Source: Schistocephalus solidus
Taxonomy: Eukaryota > Platyhelminthes > Cestoda > Diphyllobothriidea > Diphyllobothriidae
Direction: 5' to 3'
Length of the DNA stretch: 64,000 nucleotides
NCBI GenBank assembly: GCA_017591395.1
Contig: WEDG01007202.1
Span: 85,120 to 149,119, forward strand
In this document: positions 1-11,609 of the stretch, one piece after another
Layout of the letters: each line of letters opens with the position of its first letter
How positions within the stretch are numbered: the first letter of the stretch is position 1
Notes under the pieces: generated by a model
The model's database searches: none
Told to the model about the DNA's origin: nothing
The model's input: only the letters and a program-made list of their open reading frames with translations
Program-made: the position numbers and the translations under genes

Positions 1-1439
1 CTCTTATTCTTTTGGACAAACGCCGGCTCGTGCGAGCAATATATTCTGCCCCACAGGAGCAGGTGCAAGAATAAATGTACATTGAGGTGGTCTGTGCTGG
101 CAGTTTGTTCTCGCCCCCTCCGTATAGGATGGGAGTAGTCGAGAAGAGTACATGGGCATCAGCTGCTGGAAAGGTGCTTGACACAGCTTGGCTTAGGCGC
201 CTTCGTAAGAGTTCACTTGCTGCGTCCCCGTGAAATGTGACCCTGATGAATAGTTGTTTCTTGTTTGCCGTTAGCACCGGCAGCTTTGGTGGTCTTTCGG
301 TCATGTTCTTAGCAATAAATCTATCTGTCGAAAAGTGCTTTCTACAACCTTAAGCTCTTCGTCAATACTATCGGCCGAGCAGATCCTTATCGCCCTTTGT
401 GTCAAACAGCGCAGTAAATTACGCTTAAAGTAAAGTGGTACAAAACTCAAAATGGGTGTATTGCCCCGACCACGTCTTCTTAAGAGCGACACTAGGCCGA
501 ATTCTTCCGTTAAAACTTCCTACTCAGAAGCACGTCCGGAAAAGCGAGCGAGCTGGACTGTTCATGTTCCAATATAAATTGGATTTACGGGTGCTTCTGA
601 TTTACGGCATCCATTAGAGCTTAAATGTCCATTTGTTCAGATACAACCGGGAATGTATAATCTACGTAGTACCCATAATATGTCAGTTTGTTTATCTGGC
701 AATTAAGTTTTAAAACTTCCAGCTTACCCATGAATATAGTCGCCAGACAACCGTATGATTTTTTCTATTTACCCGCGTAGTTGACTTAATTACACAGCGA
801 TATAACTGTAAAGGGCTGATGTGAATTTATCGAAAGCTAACGTATGCTCGCAAAATTATCTTTTGCTATTTTAATGGGAATTTTCGCAACAAGATAGCAT
901 TGACAAAGGACCCAGTTGCATGCGAAGGGAGGCCGCGTTTAAGAGTTATCTAATTCATTGTTACTCTTACGAGACGTTTTATAAATGGCCGATCACGGGG
1001 GAATACTTGAAGTGGATCTATTGTACAAAATGCACTTTTCTATCATTGGAAAATGTTCCGGTTTTGCGGCAAACGATTTTACCCGAACTTTAGTCATGTA
1101 ATCAAAATTTCCGCGACTTTCTACGACAAAGTAGTCTCTCAACAGCTAAAATTACCAAGCTTCCTCGTTCTGCCCCACCAAAAACATACCTTTTACCGCG
1201 GTTCCCGTAAGATGTTTGGCTTTGCTTGCTCTCAGTGGGTTTGGCTATTGTGTTTTCACCAAACAGAGGTTTTTACTGGAAAGCAGCAGTTGAAAGCTTT
1301 AAGATATGCGCATGGTTGATAGCGGTGGCGCAGGCGATCTAAATGGTACGAAATATGACGACCAGCCACGTAGTTCGACGGTACTGCTGCTGACATTTGG
1401 TATCAGACAAATGCTCTTACGTCACCTATTTATTTTTAG
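1..1439. other. Probable NPC2-like intron 1 or 5' flank; no exon recognised
   Basis: I looked here for the first NPC2 exon (signal peptide, then a DCG motif followed by a GT donor in phase 1) and found none on the + strand. A frame containing FRFCG near 1053 lacks a donor. The stretch is moderately AT-rich, with no repeat or RNA gene that I recognise. Confidence 0.4.
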
Positions 1440-1547
1440 GATCCAAGTCAGGCACTTTTTCTGCGGTAGAAGTTGTCCCCTGTGAGACAAACCCCTGCAC
1501 TCTATACAAAGGCTCCCATGCCAATCTGACCCTTACGTTCAAAGCAG
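1440..1547 (+). CDS. NPC2: NPC2-like exon 2
   Basis: The acceptor is a T-rich tract ending in TAG at 1437-1439 and the donor is G|GTACGT at 1548. The exon starts with the last two bases of a glycine codon, so the previous exon should end in ...TGY G, matching the DCG that opens the ML domain. It encodes GSKSGTFSAVEVVPCETNPC and the NLTLTF strand carrying the glycosylation sequon. It ends in phase 1. Confidence 0.87.
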
Positions 1548-4500
1548 GTACGTGTTTTTTATTTCCTTTTTCATGGACATTGTTAAGGGATCACAAAATA
1601 GTCGTCTGCTCACTTTTGAGCTATGAAAAATGGCGAAAATTAGGATGGTCAAATTCGGAAGACTAATTAGCTCAAAAAATACAACTGGCTTTACCAGAAT
1701 AGTTGGATGTACAAATTGTCTTTGCTCTAGATCCATAGAGTCAGGCTTGCACAGATACTTTCGGACATTAACAGATGGCTGATCGAAACGACCTGACGAT
1801 AATTTACGTATGGTCGTAACCCAGTTCTCTGTTGTCAACACCAATAAGCAGTCAGTACTTAAGGTTCAAACATAGGTTTGCATCCACCTGTTGGGATAAA
1901 CTGGCTAAAATCTTTCAAGGTACCGGACCGGAAACCTATCAGTTCTGCCACCTGAACAGATTTATATGACTGAACGTACAACTGGGTTATTTAAAATTGA
2001 GAAGATGGGAGCTTTGTCGTCGTTGGTCGAACTGTGCAGCCTCCCTGTAAGACCTTTGAGTACTGCGTGCATGTGCGCGGCCTAAACTCTCGCCTGTGAA
2101 TCCTCAACACCTGCTTATTTCTTGGTCCCTCTCTCTAACGGTACTCGAGAAGCCTCAAGAAACAATCTTGAAGGACCAGTCAGATCACGCGTCTGCTTTT
2201 TTGAATTCCTGCCCAATACGGCAGCCTCGTGCTTACTAGTGTCTCCGATCCGGCGCAGTTACGAGGTAACGCCAGGAGAAGGGAAAAGTTACTCGGGGTG
2301 TGCGGGGCCGAACGCACATCAATAGGGAAGAGGAGGGGGGGGGTAACGAAACTCTTAAGCCACGGCCCAGTCGATGAGACCCCTCCACATCGTTCAGCTC
2401 GACGAGATTGAAATCCCCGCTAGAGATGCAATCGCATGAGTTACGAACTCCCCTGGCCCAGTCTAACCTCGACCTCTAAATTCAGCGCGAAAGCTTCGCT
2501 CTGAACAGAACACGGGTGAATATTTCGGGCATTGACGATACTGGTACGCCAATTTGTTGAGTAATTATCACTTCAAACGCTACTATTGGTAATTAATTGT
2601 GGCGGTTGACGCCTCGGCAGTGGACGGCCAAGTTATTATGACACCTAGTACGAACCGAAAATTAAACAGGAAGCTGTCAATTTTTTTTACGGTGGCGTAA
2701 CCTAAACATACTGAAACCCCTGTGCGTCTGCCTCCTCCTTTATCTGTCGCTGTTTCTGATGTTGAGTTCGAGAGTGAATCGGTAAAGGCAAGTGAGTAAC
2801 GTTCGTTCTCCAACGATTGAAGCTCATTAAGAACCGCCACTTAGAGCTCACCCGTTGTGGATGTTGTGCGGTTCAGTCGGTTCAACGTCAAAAAATCTTA
2901 ACCTCAAAGAGACATCCACTTCCTTGATGCTAATCAACTAATTATACTTCCAATCACTCCTCTGGTGTCTTTTTCTGTCTATCCACTTCTTCACCTCATT
3001 GTCAAATTGAAGAAGTCGAAAGTTTCAAATAACTCGGGGTAAGGCTGCAGTTGAATGGACAGAGTAAAGACGGCATTGTCTCCCGCATGGATGCTGTTAA
3101 CCGAGTTTTCTGAAGCCTTAGAAAGTGTCTGTGAATCCGATGCGCCATCTCCATCGCCATGAAGATTCGCGTGTACCGTGTATGCGTCCGCTCAGTCCTT
3201 CTCTATGTTTATGAATGCCGGGCTGTAGGCTTGGAAGAGGAGCGAAACCTGGAGGTATTTTAACACCACTACTTGAAAAACATGCATCGAGTGATGTACA
3301 CCACTTTGTCACCAACGCGAGAGTCCTCATTTGCTGCGAATACATCGTAAGGATATCCCAGACCATCCAAGAAAGACGACTGAAGTGGTCTGGACACTTT
3401 CTTCGTCGTCTGCGTCACGATCTCAGCAATACTGCCCTCTATCCGTCACCATTACCCACTTTGGGGCGTCGAGGATGGCGTCAAATCAAAACCTGGCTCA
3501 GCACCGTTTGTCAAGATATGGAAATGTTTATTGAACCTTCGGTATTCAGTCCGCGTAATTGAGGAAGAGAAGAGGCTTGAGCTGTTCAGATCTGTTGATG
3601 CGGATCGTCACGCGTAGGGAGTTACAGTTCGTGACCTCATCGAGGCCGTCTAAATCACGTATGATCGCAGCCGTACAAAGTATCAAGAGAGGTATCGGGG
3701 TGCAAGTGCATATTAGCGGCAAAAGTTTATCAATGATTGTCCGTATTTTCCCGTTTAGATCACACCGTAAAGAGCGGAAAGGCCAGTGTTCATGGGATCA
3801 TTGCTGGGGTCCCGATACCCTTTCCAATACCAGACAATGACCTCTGCAAGTTCGCCAGCCCCTCGTGTCCGCTGGATGCTGGAACTACCTACACGTACAT
3901 GTACAGCCTGGAGGTAAAGAAGACCTATCCTTCGGTAAGGGCAGCTCCGAGAGAGCTTTTGTTTACTTCTTCCGACCCCACCAGACTTGTCATTGGTTGA
4001 TTTTCGAGACGAGATCGCCATAAATGTGATGGGTTGAGTTAAGTTTCAATAACGGTATGCAAAAGACAAGGTATTACGGAAAGTGTACGAATTCGTGACA
4101 TCCCACCTGTGAATTTTAATGGAATATCTGATCACTTTTGTTCGCAGCTTTCCAAAACACGCTTTTTAGAACGGTGGTGTCCCTAAAAACCTCTTTCCAC
4201 TCCCACAATCGGCATGCACAGACAATATGGGTATCAGTTGAGTTCCACTAAGATAGTCCTCACGGGAACTGTAGTTTCTGATTACCAAGGTTAACAATAA
4301 ACCTTCATGACGCCTACACCAAAGGCAAGTGGATCCGGGATGTGGCAGATACAACGTGCATAAGAGGGGAAGCAAGATTCCATTAGAGCCTTCATCCTGT
4401 TGCTACACAGTTAGTCGTACTTATAAATTACAAGAATCGATACTGTCCCAAAGATGCAATAGGTACTTACAGTTACATAAAGGTAAACCTGAGTTGCCTT

Positions 4501-7229
4501 CACCCATCCGCCCATTGCCGCGTGACTTCATCTATAGTGGGCGTATGTGCGCTTGCGCGAGTTCAGCTTGTTGGGACCGAGTCGGCTATCGTCATGAATT
4601 CCCGATGCGCTCGACCAGCTCGATCAGTTAATTAGCAAATTTGAACCTTTGCATTATCTCTCTTCATGGTACTTACCCCTCATTCAGGTAAAGGAAGCAA
4701 TGTGCTTACAAAGTTCTATCATTGAGTACGGCCGCGTACAATATGCGGAATCTGCCCCTCATGTAAACTTTGGACGCGCGTGTCTTTATCCCTTGGTCGG
4801 CTGCGTTCAATGACCTGAAGTCTAGTGTACTAAAGAAACGCGGTTCAGCGTTGGTCGTAAAAAGAAAAACACAGGAACATCTGATCCCTGCGAACTGGCT
4901 GCGCAATGAAGACCGCTGAACCCGATTTTGTGCGCATCGGGACAAACCCCTAGGTCTCGAAACACGCGGTAGATGCGGCACCAGGCGATCGTGGTTACCT
5001 CGAACTAGATTGCAGGATAGTACGTTGTTCTATGTGTGTATATGAATTGATCCAAAGGTCTAACTTAAGTAGACATCGTTATCTGTTAAACATGCTTTCC
5101 ATGCGACAAGTGCTAACAGATGTATACAGTAAAGGTGTGAAGTAAACGTCCATACTCCTGAAACCGTGATTACAATCTTCAAAGATATTTTAAGTTGACC
5201 AAATAATCGTTGGATATATTTTCTTGGAGATTTCTTCTGTCACTGAAGGAAGACTCGGTTTTAAAATATATTCTTAAGCGTTTTATCATTTGAGTAGTTT
5301 CCTATGCCCGTATAAACATAGTCATTGTTCGTTTAACTGAGCGGGAAGACATGCGTTTCCCATAATCATTTTACAGGATGTGACGTTATCCTAAAAGCGC
5401 ATTTGAAACGACGTTGATATTTTGATCCGGAAAAATCATTTTTGGTTCGCTGAACATCTTCAATTAGTGAGTGTCTTGGCATGTTTAACACTCTCAATGC
5501 AAATCCCCATGGTGTTACCTTGTGTCGCTGCATGACAAAGCTGTTAGGCCTTCAGCTTATCGGTTGGTCTCCCAACCTTCCCCATGTGCCTTCTGGGTCA
5601 TGTTCCAGTGTTTATTGTCAAGATTTTAACTTTTGTCAGGCTGGATTTGTGTACTGCTGGCTACCTGTTAGAAAATTTGCATATTGCGCCAGTTTTTCGC
5701 TGAAGTGGATGGGTTTGAGCTCAACTACCCGTAGCAACTTTTGATCCGCACCTGAGAATGTCTTCCACCGCTCCACGGGCCTTTACCTCCATTTTTCTGA
5801 GTGGAGCTACACATCCAATTGTTGCCATCTAAAAATGATCACTGCAGCTTGCTTGCTTCTCAGTACTTCTCATGATCACAGATTTGTGACTACAGTCTTT
5901 AGTTTCGTGTTATTTCTACATGACTACGTACAAAGTTCAACGAAGAGTCTCTGTATGTAAGCCTGCATATACACGTTTGTCGCCTTCGGTGCTATGGCTT
6001 GTGCAATCTTAACCGCAGCAAAGATCGCGGTATCCAAAGAACTTGGCTTATCGCGGTTCGTTGTCGGCCCACACCATTATCGGTATAAAACATCTCTTTT
6101 TCATTAAGATAATGTTCGGGGGTTTTGGCCGATATGTTGAGTTTGACCTATTTTTTGTTTCGGACTAGTTTAAAATTAGGATTGTCATTTTGGCGTCAAA
6201 TTGTGAAATCTGCAAATGATTGGGTAGTAAACGTTTTAGTAGATTTGGAATGATAACTTGTTTGCACAATTAGGCTATAAAAAACGTAAATAAGACAACA
6301 TGATAGCAATAATTTGGCTAAACAAAACGATAAGCCTGTCGTCTTTCTAACGTGAAACGCCTGCTATTATTTCAAACTATCGCCATATACCTCGGAAAAT
6401 TGTTTCTGTGATGAAAGGCCTAGTTGCCAACGGCAATTCCCCGGCAAAATCAATTTTTTTGGCCTTGATTCATAGACGACATGACTGTACTACTAATCGA
6501 AACAAAAAGGCTATTCCAAGCGCTATACACTTGGATGCGATTGTACGACTCCAGCAATGGGTATGAGAATCCGTCCCGATATGTCTCAGAGCACAATATA
6601 GAACTGGAGTGGTGAGCAGCCATCCCACATTTTTCTATATAAACCGATGAGACAAAGGGCCGGTGGGTTGCTCTTAGAGCGCTGGATTTAACAGACAAGG
6701 GCGAGAGTCCGGGTTAGAACCGCGGATTATTCAAACCTTGGTTCCGTAGTGGCTGACTGATATTATCTAAAAAAATCAGAAACAAGCATTCTAGTTTTAT
6801 TCTGTACTGTAGGTTGCCCGATATAACTAACTCCTGAAGAAAATATTGCACAGGGACTGTTTTTTTTATGTTTAAGAACAGGCAGAGTATAACAGCGTTT
6901 ACACACAGTTTCTGCAGTTTTTAGTGATACTTCCTCTTTTCAGTGTGGTTCATTGAGTTTTAAGGCACAACCGGCTGTAATTTAGCAAATAAGCCAAATC
7001 AATATCTAATCTTTTCCTTGTTTGTCCCATACGGCACCACCAGATTTCCCTACACATCAGATGGGAACTAAAGGAGGAGGATGGTGACTTCCACATTTGT
7101 GTGCAGTTTCCGGCCAAACTAGCCCTCAGTACACCTCCATTATATAAACCCCGCCCGCTCCTCCTTCAACCGCAAAAGCCGTATCTTCTGGACAAACTGA
7201 AAGGAGACCTGGAAACGGTTGTTTGCTGA
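1440..7229 (+). CDS. NPC2: NPC2-like intracellular sterol transporter (ML domain), exons 2-4; exon 1 not seen
   Basis: NPC2 family proteins are small secreted or lysosomal beta-sandwich (ML domain) proteins that bind cholesterol and related sterols and pass them to NPC1. Three exons, 1440-1547, 3759-3934 and 7044-7229, join in phase (2 bases in; phase 1; phase 0; stop TGA 7227-7229) to give about 156 residues. Seen: the PCETNPC loop (equivalent of the C23-C28 disulfide of the mature human protein), an N-glycosylation site NLT at the position of the conserved human glycan, the family signature GVPIPFPIP, a CKFASPSC pair (C74-C80 equivalent), YPS followed by WELKEEDG, and a final C in HICVQF. 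The partner of that last cysteine and the signal peptide would be in exon 1. After the usual end of the domain there is an unusual proline- and leucine-rich tail of about 35 residues. Confident on family; the exact function in a worm is inferred. Confidence 0.88.
2950..3650 (+). pseudogene. RTE-like LINE fragment, C-terminal end of reverse transcriptase ORF, decayed
   Basis: Read across frames with several stops, this stretch carries the signature end of RTE-type endonuclease/reverse transcriptase proteins: RLQLNGQSKDGIVSRMDA, then a degraded SLRKCL, KIRVYR and RSVLLYVYEC, then RRLKWSGHFLRRL at about 3372-3410, an IKTWLSTVCQDME block at about 3484-3522, and DRHA followed by VRDLIEA up to about 3650. 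That order is typical of the region after the RT palm in RTE and related elements. Stops interrupt it (for example TAG in DRHA*GV), so it is a dead 5'-truncated copy. It lies in intron 2 of the NPC2-like gene in sense orientation. Confidence 0.75.
3759..3934 (+). CDS. NPC2: NPC2-like exon 3
   Basis: The acceptor is TTTTCCCGTTTAG at 3758 and the donor is TCG|GTAAGG at 3935. The first two bases complete an Asp codon begun in exon 2. The exon encodes the core VHGIIAGVPIPFPIP motif, the second disulfide pair CKFASPSC and the TYTYMYSLEVKKTYPS strand. Spacing and order match the human protein closely. It ends in phase 0. Confidence 0.92.
3935..7043. other. NPC2-like intron 3; no clear feature
   Basis: The 3.1 kb intron holds no exon or intact mobile ORF that I can support. 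Around 6690-6770 there is a faint match to the SINE T-arm and tail (a GAGTCCGGGTT.GAACC-like stretch followed by GGCTGACTGATATT), too decayed to call on its own. Confidence 0.4.
7044..7229 (+). CDS. NPC2: NPC2-like terminal exon 4
   Basis: The acceptor is CACCACCAG at 7043, phase 0. The exon opens ISLHIRWELKEEDGDFHICV, which aligns with the last two strands of NPC2 (the W and C at their expected places), and the frame runs to TGA at 7227-7229. The roughly 35 residues after the last conserved cysteine are not typical of the family. If an unseen donor lay just after the cysteine, the tail would be wrong. Confidence 0.8.
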   Translation: MSLHIRWELKEEDGDFHICVQFPAKLALSTPPLYKPRPLLLQPQKPYLLDKLKGDLETVVC

Positions 7230-7360
7230 TTACTACTGAGGTCCTGTGAGTGACCGTGGCGAGCCTCCCAAAGGTCGTTCAGGAGACGTCGAAAATTTTG
7301 ATTGGCCCCCCAAATCAGTCTCCGCAACTGCGCACTCAATCGTATTTTTGTAAATGGCGG

Positions 7361-7366
7361 AATAAA
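7361..7366 (+). promoter_or_regulatory. AATAAA polyadenylation signal, 132 nt after the NPC2-like stop
   Basis: A canonical AATAAA lies in an AT-rich stretch a sensible distance below the stop codon at 7229, followed by a T/G-rich downstream element (TGTTTATTGTTATG). It supports exon 4 being the last coding exon. Confidence 0.55.
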
Positions 7367-7369
7367 TGT

Positions 7370-9100
7370 TTATTGTTATGATTTTATATTTCGGGCAAAA
7401 CAGAAAGCGGAAAGAGAATGAGGGGAATGAAGCAGGAAGAAGCGGATTCACTGAACCTTCGGCCTATGAGGCAAGAGAAAGGGACATTGGGTAAATGACG
7501 TCCCTAAGCTACCGACGGGGAAACTCAAAAAGCCAAATAGACCTAAAACTGCCAAAGTGTTGCATTGACAAGGCAAACAGTGCCGGTCAACCCGTAGACC
7601 AAATTATATCTTTGCCTCAAAAAGACGTCTCGCCTGCTTAAGTCCATCAGACCATGAAGTGCGGCAACCTCAGTAAAATTCGGTGTTAGTTATCCGAAGG
7701 TAGGAAAGTCTCTCGGCCCCTACTCCTCCTTCTTTAATTTTATGCCCGTCAAAGTCCATAACTTGTCACAACGTCTCAGCATTTGGCCCCTTGAGATCCT
7801 TGGAATAGATGCATTAACAACGAATCAAGACTTCGACGGCACTCGGAATTCACTGCCATAGATGCGGCCGCTTAACACCTGACGAAACCCCGAGTAAGGA
7901 TTAAGGATCCAGATGGCCACAGTGCAACGGTAGGTATTGGTCCAGAACCTGGCATTAGCACCCCTGGCCATGCAGAATGTGCGAATCACTCGGGTCTGGC
8001 GTTGACATCTCGGAGTGATCCTGTTTTCACATAGTCGAGGGTGCATAGGTGACTTATCAGAGGCAGGCGAAAAATAAATAAATCAAATACACAAGGGACA
8101 GGGGTCCACTGTTAACTGTTTGCTTTTCAGGGATCGCGTGACAACTAGAGCCCGAACTGCATCATAAACAAGTCCCGCCTGCTGACAGGGGAAACGCTCT
8201 CCTGACGGTTTCTCAGCGGCGCGCGTGGTAGTAATTATCCGGAGAAAGCTTCGGTGTGGAAACAGGCGGAAGCGCAGTAGCCGGGCCCACTGAGAAAATT
8301 GCAAGCAAGTCCACTTGTCTTTCAGGAACAGTGGTAACTGGGTCGGGTCGAACGAAGAAGCAGAGAAACCTTGGAAAACCAGATGAAGAAAGTAGGGGTA
8401 CTTATAACTCAGTGACCGACTGTAAATGAGCTAAGCGGAACCCGTGTAATTAAAGAGAAACGGAAAACCTAATTCACGGGTGAAAGACAAGATAACCGGC
8501 CTCCAAAATCAGTGCAAAGGAAGTCAAATCTGAACAGAGCCAAATGCGAAAACAATTGACTGGAGAACAGAAGTTAACTGCGTGAAATGAAATCAGGGAC
8601 AGGTGATTTAGAGCCAATCTTCTCAGTGGGTCCGAATATTGTGCTTCCACCCTCAGCGGTTCCACAAATCCGATCCTTACCCTCTATCGTACCCAAGCTG
8701 TAGGTTCTTTTTACTTGATAGGAACCATAATAACTTTTCCTAAATCTAATCATTCGAGTTTTAATGCTGACATCGATTTTTTGTTCCCATGCCATTTGAA
8801 CACTCAGTGCTACTGCCCCCTTGTAGAATTGATGAAGTGGCACGATCGGTAGAGCCAAAGCCTTATTTTCCTGGCATTTCGGATTAACACTGGAATCCAT
8901 CACCGAGAGCTGAATCAGATAAAGACAATGTTTACACAAGTGATGCAGTATTTATAGAATACGGTCGCTATGTCAATGCATGGCTAGCAAAAGTGGTGGC
9001 TTGCACATGGACTGCCGACTGTTGCATACAATGCGACTGCTGCTGTTGTTGTTTTGGTAGTAATGTTCTACTGTCCATACTACCAGCCGCTGCGTGGCAG
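7370..9100. other. Intergenic stretch without recognised features
   Basis: Between the NPC2-like 3' end and the trinucleotide array I see no exon, RNA gene or repeat family shared with the rest of the window. Open frames here are short and have neither splice support nor motifs. Confidence 0.4.
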
Positions 9101-9113
9101 TGCTCCTCTAGCA

Positions 9114-10227
9114 TTACTACTAATACGACGACTACTACTACGACTACTACAACGACTACTACTAGTTCTACTACTACTACTACGACGACTACTACTACGA
9201 CTACTACCACTACTACTACAACGACTACTACTACTAGTTCTACTACTATGACGAATACTACTACGACTCTTACTAAGACGACTACTACAACGACTACTAC
9301 TAGTTATACTACTACTACTACTACTACGACGACTACTACTACGACTACTACTAGTTCTACTACTACTACGACGACTACTACTACGCCTGCTACCACTACT
9401 ACTACTACTACTACAACGACTACTACTACGACTCCTACTAAGACGACTACTACAACGACTACTACTAGTTCTACTACTACTACTACTACTACGACGACTA
9501 CTACTACGACTACTACCACTACTACTACAACGACTACTACTACTAGTTCTACTACTACGACTACTACTACGACGACTACTACTACGACTCCTACTAAGAC
9601 GACTACTACAACGACTACTACTAGTTCTACTACTACTACTACTACGACTACTACCACTACTACTACAACGACTACTACTACTAGTTCTACTACTACGACT
9701 ACTACTACTACGACGACTACTACTACGACTACAACTAGTTCTACTACTACTACGACTTCTACTACGACTACTACAACGACTACTACTAGTTCTACTACTA
9801 CTACTACGACGACTACTACTACTAGTTCTACTACTACGACTACTACTACTACTACGACGACTACTACTACGACTCCTACTAAGACGACTACTACAACGAC
9901 TACTTCTAGTTCTACTACTACTACGACGACTACTACTACGACTACTGCCACTGCTACTACAACGACTACTACTACTGGTTCTACTACTACGACTACTACT
10001 ACTACGACGACTACTACTGCGACTACAACTAGTTCTACTACTACTACGACTTCTACTACGACTACTACAACGACTACTACTAGTTCTACTACTACTACTA
10101 CTACTACAACGACGACTACTACTACTACTAATACTACTGCGACTACTACTACTAGTTCTACTACTACTACGACGACTACTACTACGACTCCTACTAAGAC
10201 GACTACTACAACGACTACTACTAGTTA

Positions 10228-10275
<48 letters not shown>

Positions 10276-10421
10276 GACGACTACTACTACGACTACTTCT
10301 AGTTCTACTACTACTTCTACGACGACTACTACTACGCCTGCTACCACTACTACTACTACTACTACAACGACTACTACTACGACTCCTACTAAGACGACTA
10401 CTACAACGACTACTACTAGTT

Positions 10422-10473
<52 letters not shown>

Positions 10474-11497
10474 GACGACTACTACTACGACTACTACCAC
10501 TACTACTACAACGACTACTACTACTAGTTCTACTACTACGACTACTACTACGACGACTACTACTACGACTCCTACTAAGACGACTACTACAACGACTACT
10601 ACTAGTTCTACTACTACTACTACGACGACTACTACTACGACTACTACCACTACTACTACAACGACTACTACTACTAGTTCTACTACTACGACTGCTACTA
10701 CGACGACTACTACGACTCCTACTAAGACGACTACTACAGCGACTACTACTAGTTCTACTACTACTACTGCGACGACTACTACTGACTACTACCACTACTA
10801 CTACGACGACTACTACTACGACTACTACCACTACTACTACAACGACGACTACTACTACGACTACAACTAGTTCTTCTACTACTACGACTTCTACTACGAC
10901 TACTACAACGACTACTACTAGTTCTACTACTACTACTACTACTACGACGACTACTACTACTAGTTCTACTACTACGACTACTACTACTACTACGACGACT
11001 ACTACTACGACTCCTACTAAGACGACTACTACAACGACTACTACTAGTTCTACTACTACTACTACTACGACGACTACTACTACGACTACTACCACTACTA
11101 CTACAACGACTACTACTACTAGTTCTACTACTACGACTACTACTACTATGACGACTTCTACTACGACTACAACTAGTTCTACTACTACTACGACTTCTAC
11201 TACGACTACTACAACGACTACTACTAGTTCTACTACTACTACTACTACTACTACGACGACTACTACTAATACTACTACTACTACAACGACTTCTACTACT
11301 AGTTCTACTACTACTACGACGACTACTACTACGACTCCTACTAAGACGACTACTACAACGACTACTACTAGTTCTACTACTACTACGACGACTACTACTA
11401 CGACCACTACTACAACGTCTACTACTACTAGTTCTACTACTACGACTACAGCGACTACTACTACTAGTTCTACTACTACGACGACTAATACTACTAG
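9114..11497. repeat. 2.4 kb trinucleotide satellite, (ACT/ACG)n with recurring interruptions
   Basis: An almost uninterrupted array of ACT and ACG triplets. Two interruptions recur: ACTAGTTCTACTAC (many times) and CCTACTAAGACGACTACTAC (at about 9432, 9591, 9870, 10190, 10383, 10570, 10717, 11011 and 11336; a CTTACTAAG variant at 9267). The array has therefore grown partly by duplication of blocks of roughly 150-320 bp, not only by single-triplet slippage. Because neither triplet makes a stop in several frames, it produces long false ORFs: poly-Thr on the + strand (8993-10870, opening with GTG) and poly-Val or Ser/Arg on the - strand. The right flank (about 11505-11610) resembles the spacer of the SINE family seen at 43.1 kb. 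Confidence 0.95.
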
Positions 11498-11609
11498 GCG
11501 CCAAGCGGCTACTGGAGGGGCTCGAGAGTGAGCCCCAAAGCAGAACGGGATGGGTGAGTTCGGTGGACGTCTGTCCACCAGGTTGCTTAATTGCCAGTAT
11601 TCGAGGCGT

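Noticed and set aside
1053..1319. Candidate NPC2 first exon (frame with FRFCG)
   Set aside because: No GT donor at the glycine codon, no signal-peptide-like hydrophobic run before it.
2583..2840. - frame MAVLNELQSLENERYS as a further RABL6 or other exon
   Set aside because: Lies inside the NPC2 intron on the opposite strand, with no good donor and no known family.
8574..8939. 121-codon - frame before the triplet array
   Set aside because: Not recognised; no phase-compatible splice borders and no similarity to the rest of RABL6.
8993..10870. 625-codon + strand frame, mostly Thr
   Set aside because: It is the translation of the ACT/ACG array, opens with GTG, and has no flanking gene structure.
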